Assembly (NCBI RefSeq): GCF_028275055.1
Contig: NZ_JAQCNJ010000039.1
Span: 26,114 to 90,113, forward strand
Reading direction: 5' to 3'
DNA from: Haloplanus sp.
GTDB lineage: Archaea; Halobacteriota; Halobacteria; Halobacteriales; Haloferacaceae
Length of the DNA stretch: 64,000 bases
Of the stretch, positions 17,542-25,269 are shown piece after piece (the stretch's first letter is position 1; each line of letters starts with the position of its first letter). The notes below the pieces were generated by a model. That model had not been told where the DNA came from. It saw nothing but the letters and a program-made list of their open reading frames with translations, and ran no database searches. Both the position numbers and the translations under genes were made by a program.

Positions 17542-17748
17542 ATGACAGACGACCAGCCTACCGTCCCGATCGTCTGCCCGGCGTGTGAGACGACCACCCG
17601 CGTTCCCCTCCCGTCGGTCGGCGACGCGGTCGAACGCCACAACGAGTCCGTTCACGACGGCGAGTCGGTCGCCGAGGTCGACCCCGCCGTCTCCGAACGC
17701 CTCGCCGACCTCGTGGCCGACGACATGGGTCTGCTCGAGGACGGCTGA
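17542..17748 (+). CDS. Small CxxC protein, unknown function
   Basis: This 68-residue acidic protein has a single CPAC zinc-finger-like knuckle near residues 12-15 and then a helical acidic tail ending DMGLLEDG. A lone CxxC suggests metal binding in a dimer or redox activity. Similar small CxxC proteins are common in haloarchaea and uncharacterised. Confidence 0.7.
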   Translation: MTDDQPTVPIVCPACETTTRVPLPSVGDAVERHNESVHDGESVAEVDPAVSERLADLVADDMGLLEDG

Positions 17749-17819
17749 GGCGAACACGTTCGGCGGACCCCTCGTTGCCGGACGGGCGCATGCCCCGAGG
17801 CGACGCCGGCCCCGAACCC

Positions 17820-18230
17820 ATGCGACGGGCGGTCCCAACGGCGGGGACGGTCGTTCTCGGTTGTTTCACCGTCCCGATGGGTGTGCGGCGATGAGGCGAC
17901 GACGGTGGGGGTGGCGACTCCACCGACGCCGCCGGTTTCGACGACCGGATGAAGCGTGGGGTGTCGACACACGACGACGTCGTCCTCGCGAAGGACAACG
18001 GCGTCACCCTCGCGGCCGACCCGGCGGCCGGTGTTCCGCCGGGGACCACCGTTGTCCGGAGATGGCCCGGGCAGGACACACGGCACAACGTCGTCGCCGG
18101 GGACGCCGACCCCGAGAGCGACCCCGTACCGGCGGAACGGCTCATCTCCGAGCATACCGCCGAGGAGCCGGGCACATACCGCTACGCCTGTACACCCCAC
18201 CGACCGCTGTGGACGAGAGGCGTCCGGTGA
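17820..18230 (+). pseudogene. Decayed halocyanin (blue copper lipoprotein)
   Basis: ATG 17820 begins a signal peptide with a lipobox-like VVLGC, but this frame stops at TGA 17893-17895. The continuation is in another frame: a Gly/Asp linker (GDDGGGGDSTDAAGFDD), then the plastocyanin fold with RHNVVAGDADPESD and EPGTYRYACTPH. The copper ligands His (RHNVV), Cys and His (ACTPH) are visible, but the terminal methionine ligand (usually LGM) is replaced by RPLWTRGVR and a stop. The early frameshift and lost Met ligand both argue that the gene is dead. Halocyanins normally carry electrons at the outer face of the membrane. Confidence 0.7.
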
Positions 18231-18301
18231 CCGCGAGAACGGCCGCGGTCCTCGCGGTCCCGAGCCGCGTTCTTTTACCGTCTACACCGACAACAACAGC
18301 T

Positions 18302-18937
18302 ATGAGCGACACACGACCGCGTGAACGGATCACGGTCTACTCCGACTACGTCTGCCCCTTCTGTTATCTGGGCCGGCAGTCGTTGTCGGTGTATCAGACC
18401 GACCGCGACGACCCGCTGGAGATCGACTGGCGGCCCTTCGACCTCCGCGCCGGCAGGCGTGGTCCCGACGGTGAGATCGACCCCGATGCCGACGACGGCA
18501 AAGACGAGGACTACTACCAGCAGGCCCGCGAGAACGTCCGCCGACTCGCCAACGAGTACGACGTCGACATGGCACAGGAGATCGCCACCGACGTGGACTC
18601 CCGGCCCGCCCAGATCGCCTCCTACCACGTCAGCGAGACCGAACCCTACGAGACGTGGCTGGCGTTCGACGAGGCCGTCTTCGAGGCGTTGTGGCTCGAC
18701 GGGCGCGACATCGGCGACCGTGACGTTCTGGTCGACTGTGCGACCGACGCAGGGCTAACCGCGTCGGTCGTCGACGACGCGCTCTCGGACACCGACCTCG
18801 ACACACGGCTCGACCGACTGTTCGAGGAGGCCAACGCCGAGGGGATCACCGGCGTCCCGACGTTCGCGTACGACGGCCACGCCGCCCGAGGAGCCGTCCC
18901 GCCCGCCCAACTGGCGCGGCTGGTTGACGGGACCTGA
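18302..18937 (+). CDS. FrnE-like DsbA family thiol oxidoreductase
   Basis: This 211-residue protein has the DsbA/FrnE pattern ITVYSDYVCPFCYLGRQSL with the CPFC active site at about residues 19-22. A helical insertion (about 60-150) follows, and GITGVPTFAYDG, holding the cis-proline loop, lies near the C-terminus. FrnE-type proteins are cytoplasmic disulfide oxidoreductases or isomerases linked to oxidative stress. The start ATG 18302 gives no signal peptide, consistent with cytoplasmic location. It lies between a dead halocyanin and an HtrA protease. Confidence 0.85.
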   Translation: MSDTRPRERITVYSDYVCPFCYLGRQSLSVYQTDRDDPLEIDWRPFDLRAGRRGPDGEIDPDADDGKDEDYYQQARENVRRLANEYDVDMAQEIATDVDSRPAQIASYHVSETEPYETWLAFDEAVFEALWLDGRDIGDRDVLVDCATDAGLTASVVDDALSDTDLDTRLDRLFEEANAEGITGVPTFAYDGHAARGAVPPAQLARLVDGT

Positions 18938-18982
18938 TCTCGGTCCCACAACCTCTTGTCGGTCGCCGTGTTATACGGAACG

Positions 18983-20050
18983 ATGGACGATTCACTCGCA
19001 AGCAGACGGCAGTTTTTAGGATTGAGTGGCGTGGCGGTGACCGCTGGACTTGCGGGCTGTAATTCGTCGCCACTGGCGGCCGACGGCGACACGGCGAGCG
19101 ACGCTGGCTCGTACACCCAGATTTACCGCGACGCCATCGACTCGGTGTTGTTGATCCGGACCGACGAGGGAGGCGGAACCGGGTGGGTGTACGAGGGCGG
19201 CCACGTCGTCACGAACGCCCACGTCGTCGGCGAGGCAACATCGGTCGACCTCCGGACCGGCGACGGCCGCTGGCTGGACGGCGAGGTGATCGGCACCGAC
19301 CCGAACAGCGATCTGGCGGTTATCGAGACGGACTCGCTCCCCGAGTCGGCGACACCGCTTTCTCTCGCCGAGGAACCGACGACCGTCGGTCAGGAGGTAA
19401 TCGCCATCGGCAACCCATTCGACCTCGATGGCTCGGTGACGACGGGTATCGTCAGCGGCACCGACCGCTCCGTTCCCGCACCGACCGGCTACCGGATTCC
19501 CGACGCCATCCAGACCGACGCGGCGGTCAATCCGGGCAACAGCGGCGGACCGCTGATGTCGCTTGACGGCCGCGTGGTCGCCGTTATCAACTCGGGGGGC
19601 GGCGACAACATCGCGTTCGGTATCTCCGCGGCCCTCGCCCGGCGTGTTCTCCCCGCGCTCATCGAGACAGGGTCGTTCGACCACTCCTTCCTCGGGGCGT
19701 CGCTGACCCCCATCACCCCGGACCTCGCCGAAGCGAACGACCTCGACGAACCGCGTGGACTGCTCGTCGTCGAGGTCATTCCCGACGGCCCGGCGGTGGA
19801 CGTGTTGCAGCCAAGCGGCGAGAGCGTGATGGTCGACGGCGAGGCCGTTCCCGGCGGCGGCGACGTCGTGTTGTCCATCGGCGAAACGACAACCGATACT
19901 ACCGAGGCGCTTGGCAGCCACCTCGCCCTAGAGACGAGCCCCGGCGACACCGTCTCGCTCACCATCCTGCGCGACGGAGACGAGCGGACCGTCGAGATGG
20001 AACTCGGGTCGCGCCCGGACCGGCCGGACCGGCCGGACCTGCCCTCGTGA
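18983..20050 (+). CDS. HtrA/DegP-type serine protease, Tat lipoprotein
   Basis: From ATG 18983 the 355-residue product begins MDDSLASRRQFLGLSG and reaches a lipobox LAGC, so it is probably exported by Tat and lipid-anchored. The trypsin-like domain has the triad His80 (TNAHVVG), Asp110 (NSDLAVI) and Ser187 (GNSGGPL). A C-terminal PDZ-like domain (about 245-345) follows. It should degrade or refold damaged exported proteins. The last codons are a short DNA repeat coding R/P/D. The next gene is a surface protein, a possible client. Confidence 0.88.
   Translation: MDDSLASRRQFLGLSGVAVTAGLAGCNSSPLAADGDTASDAGSYTQIYRDAIDSVLLIRTDEGGGTGWVYEGGHVVTNAHVVGEATSVDLRTGDGRWLDGEVIGTDPNSDLAVIETDSLPESATPLSLAEEPTTVGQEVIAIGNPFDLDGSVTTGIVSGTDRSVPAPTGYRIPDAIQTDAAVNPGNSGGPLMSLDGRVVAVINSGGGDNIAFGISAALARRVLPALIETGSFDHSFLGASLTPITPDLAEANDLDEPRGLLVVEVIPDGPAVDVLQPSGESVMVDGEAVPGGGDVVLSIGETTTDTTEALGSHLALETSPGDTVSLTILRDGDERTVEMELGSRPDRPDRPDLPS
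20015..20041 (+). repeat. Three 9-base repeats in the htrA-like 3' end
   Basis: CCGGACCGG occurs twice in tandem, followed by one diverged copy, and encodes RPDRPDRPD at the C-terminus of the protease. It could expand or contract in frame without disrupting the gene. Confidence 0.6.
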
Positions 20051-20130
20051 CCACGCGTTTTCGCCGCTGATAATCGGGGCGGACCACTGATAGGCCACCC
20101 CGCCCTCGACTCCGACCGAGGACGGCCCAC

Positions 20131-21906
20131 ATGGAGTACCGCGCGGTCGTTGTCGTCTCGTTGCTCGTCGTGTTCGGAGCGGTGACGCCGGTGGCGCCCG
20201 CGACAGCCCAGTCCGAGTCCGGTGGCGATGGTTCCGCAGCCGCCTCCGTTTCCATCTCTGTCGACGGCACGCCGCTTGACAGCGGCGAGGCGTACCACAC
20301 CCCGACAGACCCGTTGGTTCGGGTGACCGTGTCGGCCGATACACCCGTCTCGCTGGTCGAGGTTCGTGTCGATGGGACGACCAGACACAGTTTCGAGCCG
20401 TCGAGCGAGGCGGTCGACCGGAGCCTTCCCCTCGAGTTGACGACGGGCGAGCATCGGGTGACGGTCGTCGTCAGGGCCGACGGCACCACGACCCACGAGG
20501 CGACGATCACAAAGGACGACGCCGACCCGGTCGTCGCCTACGAGGACCCGATCGAGCCCGCACCACTCGATGACGAAATCCCGACCCTGACGGTTGAGGA
20601 CTCGACGCTCACCGTCGCCGGCGAGATCAACGACTCGTCGTCCATCGAGTACGTCCGCATCGATCACGCCTACGAGTACGAACGTGGGGCGTCCCGCGAC
20701 GGCGACGACGACGACGGGGACTTCGCATACAACGTCGATCAGGCCCCCTTCTCCCCCGAGGAACAGCTCCCGGTCAACACCGACGACGGCGACACCAACG
20801 ACGACGGCGACGACGACGACGTGGAGGGGCGCGATCAGCACCTCCTCCCCTCGCCGGGCACCCGATTCAACGAGTCGCTGACCCTCGCGCTCGGCACCAA
20901 CTACCTCCGGATCGTGGTCACTGACGCGGCCGGCAACACGGCGGCCACCCACCTTTCGGTCACCGTCAGCGACGACACGCGCCCGACGCTGAACGTGACC
21001 CACATCGAGTACGTGTCGCCGACGCGGCTACGCATCACCGGTCGTGTGACCGACGAGGTGGGGGTAAACGACGTCTGGCTACAGGAGACCCGGAACACGA
21101 CCGACGAGACCAAGGACGGAGCCGACACGGAGCGGGCGAGTGACACCGACGACGACCCCGACGAGACTCAAAACGTCACCGTCCGCCATCGGCTGGTGTT
21201 CCCTCAGACGACGGCCCCCGACCGGAGCCGGCGGAACGTCAGTTTCGAAACCACGGTCTACCACCCACCGGGCGACGACACCGTCGTGGTCGGCGTGAAC
21301 GACACCGCCCGAAACGACCGGGTCCGCAACTACTCGTTGTCGACGTTTCTCACGCCGACGATCAGCGTCGACGAGGGGCGGACCGGCTACGTCGACGGCG
21401 GCGATGTCGCGGTCGGTGGCCGCGTCGTCGACGGACAGATCGACGACGTCACCGTTGAGGCGGTTGCTCCGTCGACAGGCCGGATCGTCGACGCCCGGCC
21501 GGTTGACCTCGGGCAGGACGGAACCTTCCGAACGCGACTCGCCGGCGGCACGGACGCGACGCAGGTCCGGGTCCGGGTGCGCGACGTGAGCGGGGCCGAA
21601 CACGTCGAGACAGTGACCGTCGACGAACCGGTCGACGATCCCACGCCCGTTTCCACCGCCCGGAGCGGGGACAACGGCGGTAGGGGTGACGGCACCGACG
21701 CCGATAAGACCGAGAGCGATCCCGCCGCGACGGTCCGAATCCCCGTGATCGGCATCACGTTCTCTGTCCCCGCCGTTGGCCTCCCTAGGCCGCTTGGCGC
21801 GTCTCTGTCGGTCCCACTCCCCCTCGTCGGACCGATCGACCTCCCCCTCGCAGCCGTCGGGGTTCTGCTTTTTGTGTTCGTTGTTGTCGTGGCTCGCGTC
21901 CGGTGA
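20131..21906 (+). CDS. Large surface protein with signal peptide and C-terminal membrane anchor
   Basis: This 591-residue protein starts with a Sec-type signal MEYRAVVVVSLLVVFGAV cleaved near ATAQS. Several Ig-like beta-sandwich segments follow (for example 35-130, 165-295, 300-400, 415-490), recognisable by repeats such as DGTTTHEATITKDD and AGNTAATHLSVTVSDDT. Asp-rich loops (DGDDDDGD, DTNDDGDDDDVEG) could bind calcium. A linker with Asp, Thr and Gly leads to a final hydrophobic helix LPLAAVGVLLFVFVVVVARVR, without a PGF motif. It is likely an envelope adhesion or structural protein. Confidence 0.75.
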   Translation: MEYRAVVVVSLLVVFGAVTPVAPATAQSESGGDGSAAASVSISVDGTPLDSGEAYHTPTDPLVRVTVSADTPVSLVEVRVDGTTRHSFEPSSEAVDRSLPLELTTGEHRVTVVVRADGTTTHEATITKDDADPVVAYEDPIEPAPLDDEIPTLTVEDSTLTVAGEINDSSSIEYVRIDHAYEYERGASRDGDDDDGDFAYNVDQAPFSPEEQLPVNTDDGDTNDDGDDDDVEGRDQHLLPSPGTRFNESLTLALGTNYLRIVVTDAAGNTAATHLSVTVSDDTRPTLNVTHIEYVSPTRLRITGRVTDEVGVNDVWLQETRNTTDETKDGADTERASDTDDDPDETQNVTVRHRLVFPQTTAPDRSRRNVSFETTVYHPPGDDTVVVGVNDTARNDRVRNYSLSTFLTPTISVDEGRTGYVDGGDVAVGGRVVDGQIDDVTVEAVAPSTGRIVDARPVDLGQDGTFRTRLAGGTDATQVRVRVRDVSGAEHVETVTVDEPVDDPTPVSTARSGDNGGRGDGTDADKTESDPAATVRIPVIGITFSVPAVGLPRPLGASLSVPLPLVGPIDLPLAAVGVLLFVFVVVVARVR

Positions 21907-21907
21907 G

Positions 21908-22105
21908 CTACCGAGGGTAGCGGCACAGGCAAACAGCCAGCAGACCTGCCGCCAGTACCGAGCCACTCCCGGCCGCGAGACGGAGGGAGACACCCGATAC
22001 AGCACCGACGGCAACACCACCGAAAAGGGCCAGTCCCATCGACGCGAGCAGGTAGTCGACCCCTCGCGGTCCCACGACCGTCGAACGAACGAACGAGTCG
22101 CCCAT
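21908..22105 (-). CDS. Small two-helix membrane protein
   Basis: The 65-residue product MGDSFVRSTVVGPRGVDYLL has two hydrophobic helices (about 20-38 and 42-60) and a basic C-terminus. The gene converges with the surface protein gene, only one base separating the stops. No function is known. Confidence 0.6.
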   Translation of the reverse strand: MGDSFVRSTVVGPRGVDYLLASMGLALFGGVAVGAVSGVSLRLAAGSGSVLAAGLLAVCLCRYPR

Positions 22106-22206
22106 GGCTGCTAATTACATTTAATTAGGCCCATATACCTCTTTCGCTCCGACGGACCGGTGGGTGGACCGACACACACTTGCTCGCCTCGCCGGAATCG
22201 CGGTGT

Positions 22207-22473
22207 ATGGTCGGATCCCGCACCGCGACGGCGGCCGTCGGGTTGGCCGCGAGCGTCGACGTAAGCGTCGCCGCTTGGTACTATCTCGACACGCTGATCG
22301 CGTTTCTCCTTTTACCGTTCGTCCCCATTCTGTTTTCCCGGGGCGACGACGACGCGCCGCGCCGGGACTGTCCGGTGTGTGGGTTCACCAGTCGCGACCC
22401 CTCGGTCGAGTACTGCCTACGCGATGGGACGCGTCTCGACCGGAGCAACGACCACGGATGCTGGGGACCGTAG
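22207..22473 (+). CDS. Small membrane protein with C-terminal zinc-ribbon-like segment
   Basis: Starting at ATG 22207 the 88-residue product has a hydrophobic hairpin (about 8-45, LIAFLLLPFVPILF). A cytoplasmic tail holding CPVC and, 14 residues later, YCLRDG follows, similar to a half zinc ribbon. Proteins of this layout are frequent and uncharacterised in haloarchaea. Confidence 0.55.
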   Translation: MVGSRTATAAVGLAASVDVSVAAWYYLDTLIAFLLLPFVPILFSRGDDDAPRRDCPVCGFTSRDPSVEYCLRDGTRLDRSNDHGCWGP

Positions 22474-22515
22474 TTTATTAATACGACTGGGCTAATTATG
22501 AGCCGATAGCCAGCC

Positions 22516-23445
22516 ATGGGGGGCGCGAACGGCGATTCGCCGACCGGGGGAAGTACGGCGCAGCGGCCGACCGCGACGCTACGATTACTCCGGGGAGCCG
22601 CGGGTGGTGGAGACGAACTGTTGGAGGTGACGCCACGCGAGGCGAACGTTCTCGTCGTGTCGGTGTCGCGGTCGGTGGCCGACGTGGTACAGAACTGGCG
22701 GTCCACCGTCGGATCGCTTCCCGCCGCGTTCGCTCTCATCTCCTTTGCGGAACTCACCCGCTCGGCGGCGGACACGACGAACGGCCGGCCCGCCCGCCGG
22801 TCGCTCCCGGGGGGTGACATCACGTTGACGTCGATGGCCGACCCGGGCAACCTGCAACGTCTCGGGACGGCAGTGACACTGTATCTCGACGACTGGGCCG
22901 ACTCCGACCGGGAGACTATCGTCTACATCGACGCGCTCTCTCCCCTGATCGAGGAAGCCGACACGGAGTCCGTGTTTCAGTTTCTTCACCCGTTGATCCG
23001 AAGCATCGAGCACTCCGAGGCCGCACTGATCGCGCGACTCGCTCCCGACGCGGTCGGAGAGCGGACACGGAACACGCTTTGGCCCCTGTTCGACCGCGTG
23101 GTCGATCACACCGACGACCCCACCGAGGTCGACCGCGACACCATCCACGACCTACTCGGGAACCCCCGTCGGCGGTTCGTTCTCCGGAGCCTGTTCGAGA
23201 ACCCCGAACTCGGACTGGAGCGACTGACCGCCGGCCTCGCCCGTTGGGAGAACGACACGGACGAACCGACCACAACGGAGCGCGAACGGGCGTACACCGC
23301 CCTCGCATCGATCCACGTCCCGCGACTGGCCGAGGCAGGCGTTGCAACGTTCGACCGAGAGACAGAGCGGGTGCGTCTCGCCAGCGGTACGGCGAACATC
23401 GACCGACTCGAATGGTTACTGGAGTGGCCGTCCGAGGCGGAGTAG
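22516..23445 (+). CDS. Regulatory protein with RecA/KaiC-like N-half and winged-helix C-terminus
   Basis: The 309-residue protein has an N-terminal alpha/beta region (about 20-200) with strands VLVVSVSRSV and IVYIDALSPLIE. It resembles the degenerate RecA-like haloarchaeal DUF7504 group and has no Walker A motif. Its C-terminus (about 208-300) fits a winged helix of the DUF7344 type: LGNPRRRFVLRSLFE, then RAYTALASIHVPRLAEAG. Family names are from memory. It probably acts in signal-dependent transcription control. It converges with, and its stop abuts, the HalOD1 gene at 23446. Confidence 0.65.
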   Translation: MGGANGDSPTGGSTAQRPTATLRLLRGAAGGGDELLEVTPREANVLVVSVSRSVADVVQNWRSTVGSLPAAFALISFAELTRSAADTTNGRPARRSLPGGDITLTSMADPGNLQRLGTAVTLYLDDWADSDRETIVYIDALSPLIEEADTESVFQFLHPLIRSIEHSEAALIARLAPDAVGERTRNTLWPLFDRVVDHTDDPTEVDRDTIHDLLGNPRRRFVLRSLFENPELGLERLTAGLARWENDTDEPTTTERERAYTALASIHVPRLAEAGVATFDRETERVRLASGTANIDRLEWLLEWPSEAE

Positions 23446-23763
23446 TTACGGATCGGGGTCGACCCGAACCTCGCCGCCCGCGTCGACGGCCACCCGACAT
23501 CCCGCGAAGTCGAAGGTGACCGTCCCACCGTCCCGTGGCACGCCGTCGTGTCTCGGGCCGAAGAGCCGATTCAGCGCGTCCGGTCGGATCGCGTCGTTGA
23601 GGTTCACGTCGGTCGGTTCGGTTCCGGTCGCGTCGAGAACCGCGTGGACCACCGTAACGCTCAGTTCTTCGTTACCCGTCTCCCGGTGATCGGCGACGTA
23701 CACGCCGCGGTCCGGATCGTACTCGGTATTTCGACCGCCGTCGGTCGAGGAGAACTCCGGCAT
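23446..23763 (-). CDS. HalOD1 output domain protein
   Basis: The 105-residue product (start ATG 23763; an in-frame GTG at 23805 would add 14 residues) begins MPEFSSTDGGRNTEYD. It carries the HalOD1 pattern: LSVTVVHAVLDATGTEPTDV, then PDALNRLFGPR, then two strands GTVTFDFAGCRVAVDAGGEV. HalOD1 is a haloarchaeal output module of unknown mechanism. Adjacent convergent placement next to a DUF7504/DUF7344-type regulator suggests signalling. Confidence 0.75.
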   Translation of the reverse strand: MPEFSSTDGGRNTEYDPDRGVYVADHRETGNEELSVTVVHAVLDATGTEPTDVNLNDAIRPDALNRLFGPRHDGVPRDGGTVTFDFAGCRVAVDAGGEVRVDPDP

Positions 23764-23881
23764 GCTGAGACGACCGTCGTTATCGGACGATGCGGTGCCG
23801 GTCACAAAAGTGTGTGTCTACACCACACTGCACTCCGCTTCCGTTTCCGCCTTCGCCTTTGCCATCGACTCCGTTTCCCGG

Positions 23882-24421
23882 TCAGGACTCCTCGAGTGCG
23901 TCGGTCAGCCCCCACTCCTCGGCGCGGGTTCGGGCCTCCTCCCGGGCTTGTTCGCGGATGGCCTCGATCTGTGACTCGTCGTCCAGAAACGACTCCACCG
24001 CGTCGGTGTCGTCGCCTCCCAACCGGTCCTCGGGCGCGGCGTCGCGGGTTCGCGTCACCAGGTCGCGGTCGTCGGTGAGTCGTTCCGCCGGCAGCCCGGG
24101 CGAGACCCGGAGTCCGTCGGCCTCGTGTGCGGCCGCGAGCGCCGATCGGTCGAGTTCGTAGAGGTCGACGCTGTACGGGCCCGGTCCCCGGACGTCTTCG
24201 AGGGCGTCGGCGCCACCCCGGTCGCTCGTGGTGCAGTACGCCAGCACCGGCACCCCCTCGGTGAAGGTGATGACGCCCCGCGTCTCATCGCCCAGTAGCA
24301 CCGCGTCCTGGGGTTCGACGACGGCGTACCCAGTGAGCCGTCGCTCCAGTGCGGTCGCGAGTGTCACCCCGAGATCGCCGACAACCCGTGACCGGAGCAG
24401 GTCGCCGTCGGGAATCTTCAT
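23882..24421 (-). CDS. Conserved haloarchaeal protein coupled to a MinD-like ATPase
   Basis: This 179-residue protein starts MKIPDGDLLRSRVVGDLGV and has an alpha/beta core (about 20-100, with GVITFTEGVPVLAYCTTSDRGG) and a long acidic C-terminal helix. It contains no recognisable catalytic motif. Its ATG overlaps the stop of the MinD-like gene (ATGA, 24418-24421), so the two are co-translated and probably work together, perhaps as cargo or effector of the ATPase. Confidence 0.65.
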   Translation of the reverse strand: MKIPDGDLLRSRVVGDLGVTLATALERRLTGYAVVEPQDAVLLGDETRGVITFTEGVPVLAYCTTSDRGGADALEDVRGPGPYSVDLYELDRSALAAAHEADGLRVSPGLPAERLTDDRDLVTRTRDAAPEDRLGGDDTDAVESFLDDESQIEAIREQAREEARTRAEEWGLTDALEES

Positions 24422-25191
24422 ACGTCGTCCGGGACGACCGCGCTCCGAAAACGGTCGGCGACGGTCCCGCTCGCCCCGTCGCGAACGCTGAGACGACTCG
24501 CCGCCTCGCGAAATGCCCGCGACGCCGGCGAGTCCGGCGCGTGGGCGAGCAAGGGTTCACCCGCCGCCCGGGCGCTTCGGGCGTCGTCGCTCTCCGGGAC
24601 CACGCCAAGCGTCTCGCCGCCGAAGTAACGCTCCGCCCGATCGATGACCCGGTCGATCCCCCCGTCGTCGCGGACACGATTGAACAGCGTCCCCGCCGTC
24701 TCAGTGCCGTACGACCGGGCGTACTCCTGTACCTTCAGGCCGTCCGAGAGCGCCGGGATCGTCGGTTGGAGAACGACAACCGTTCGATCGGCAAGCACGA
24801 CCGGCAGGACCGCGCTTTTCGATCCGAGGGCGGCCGGCGAGTCCAACAAGAGTACGTCGGCGTCGGCGGCTAACGTCGCCACCACGTCCCGGAGTCGTTC
24901 GGGGTCGGCGGCTTGGAACGCCGCCAAACTCGTTCCACAGGGGACGACCCGCATGCCGAACCGGTCGTAGACGGCGTCGTCGACGGTCGCGTCCGCACCT
25001 TCGACCAGCAGGTCGTGAAGCGTCACCGTCGCGTCGTTGAGGCCGGCGTGAAAGAGCAGGTTCGCCATCCCGGTGTCGGCGTCGACGACCGTCACGTCGT
25101 GGTCCTCGGCGAGGGCCATCCCCAGCGCGAGCGTACTCGTCGTTTTTCCCGTGCCACCCTTGCCGCTCGCTACGGCGAACGCCTCGACCAT
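24418..25191 (-). CDS. MinD/ParA family ATPase
   Basis: The 257-residue protein has the deviant Walker A motif KGGTGKTT at about residues 10-17, the switch region VVDADTGMANL near 37-47 and LLLDSPAAL near 115-123. These are typical of MinD-like membrane-linked ATPases that position cargo. No Walker-type partner such as MinE exists in archaea, and the coupled downstream gene is the best partner candidate. It is divergent from the gene at 25270, with a TATA-like AACCCTTAACAC about 27 bases upstream. Confidence 0.85.
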   Translation of the reverse strand: MVEAFAVASGKGGTGKTTSTLALGMALAEDHDVTVVDADTGMANLLFHAGLNDATVTLHDLLVEGADATVDDAVYDRFGMRVVPCGTSLAAFQAADPERLRDVVATLAADADVLLLDSPAALGSKSAVLPVVLADRTVVVLQPTIPALSDGLKVQEYARSYGTETAGTLFNRVRDDGGIDRVIDRAERYFGGETLGVVPESDDARSARAAGEPLLAHAPDSPASRAFREAASRLSVRDGASGTVADRFRSAVVPDDV

Positions 25192-25269
25192 CGCCGACGG
25201 GTTACGGGCCGGCGGTGTTAAGGGTTCCCTTGGCCCAACCGTTTTACCGATCTACCCCCTCCCAGGGGT

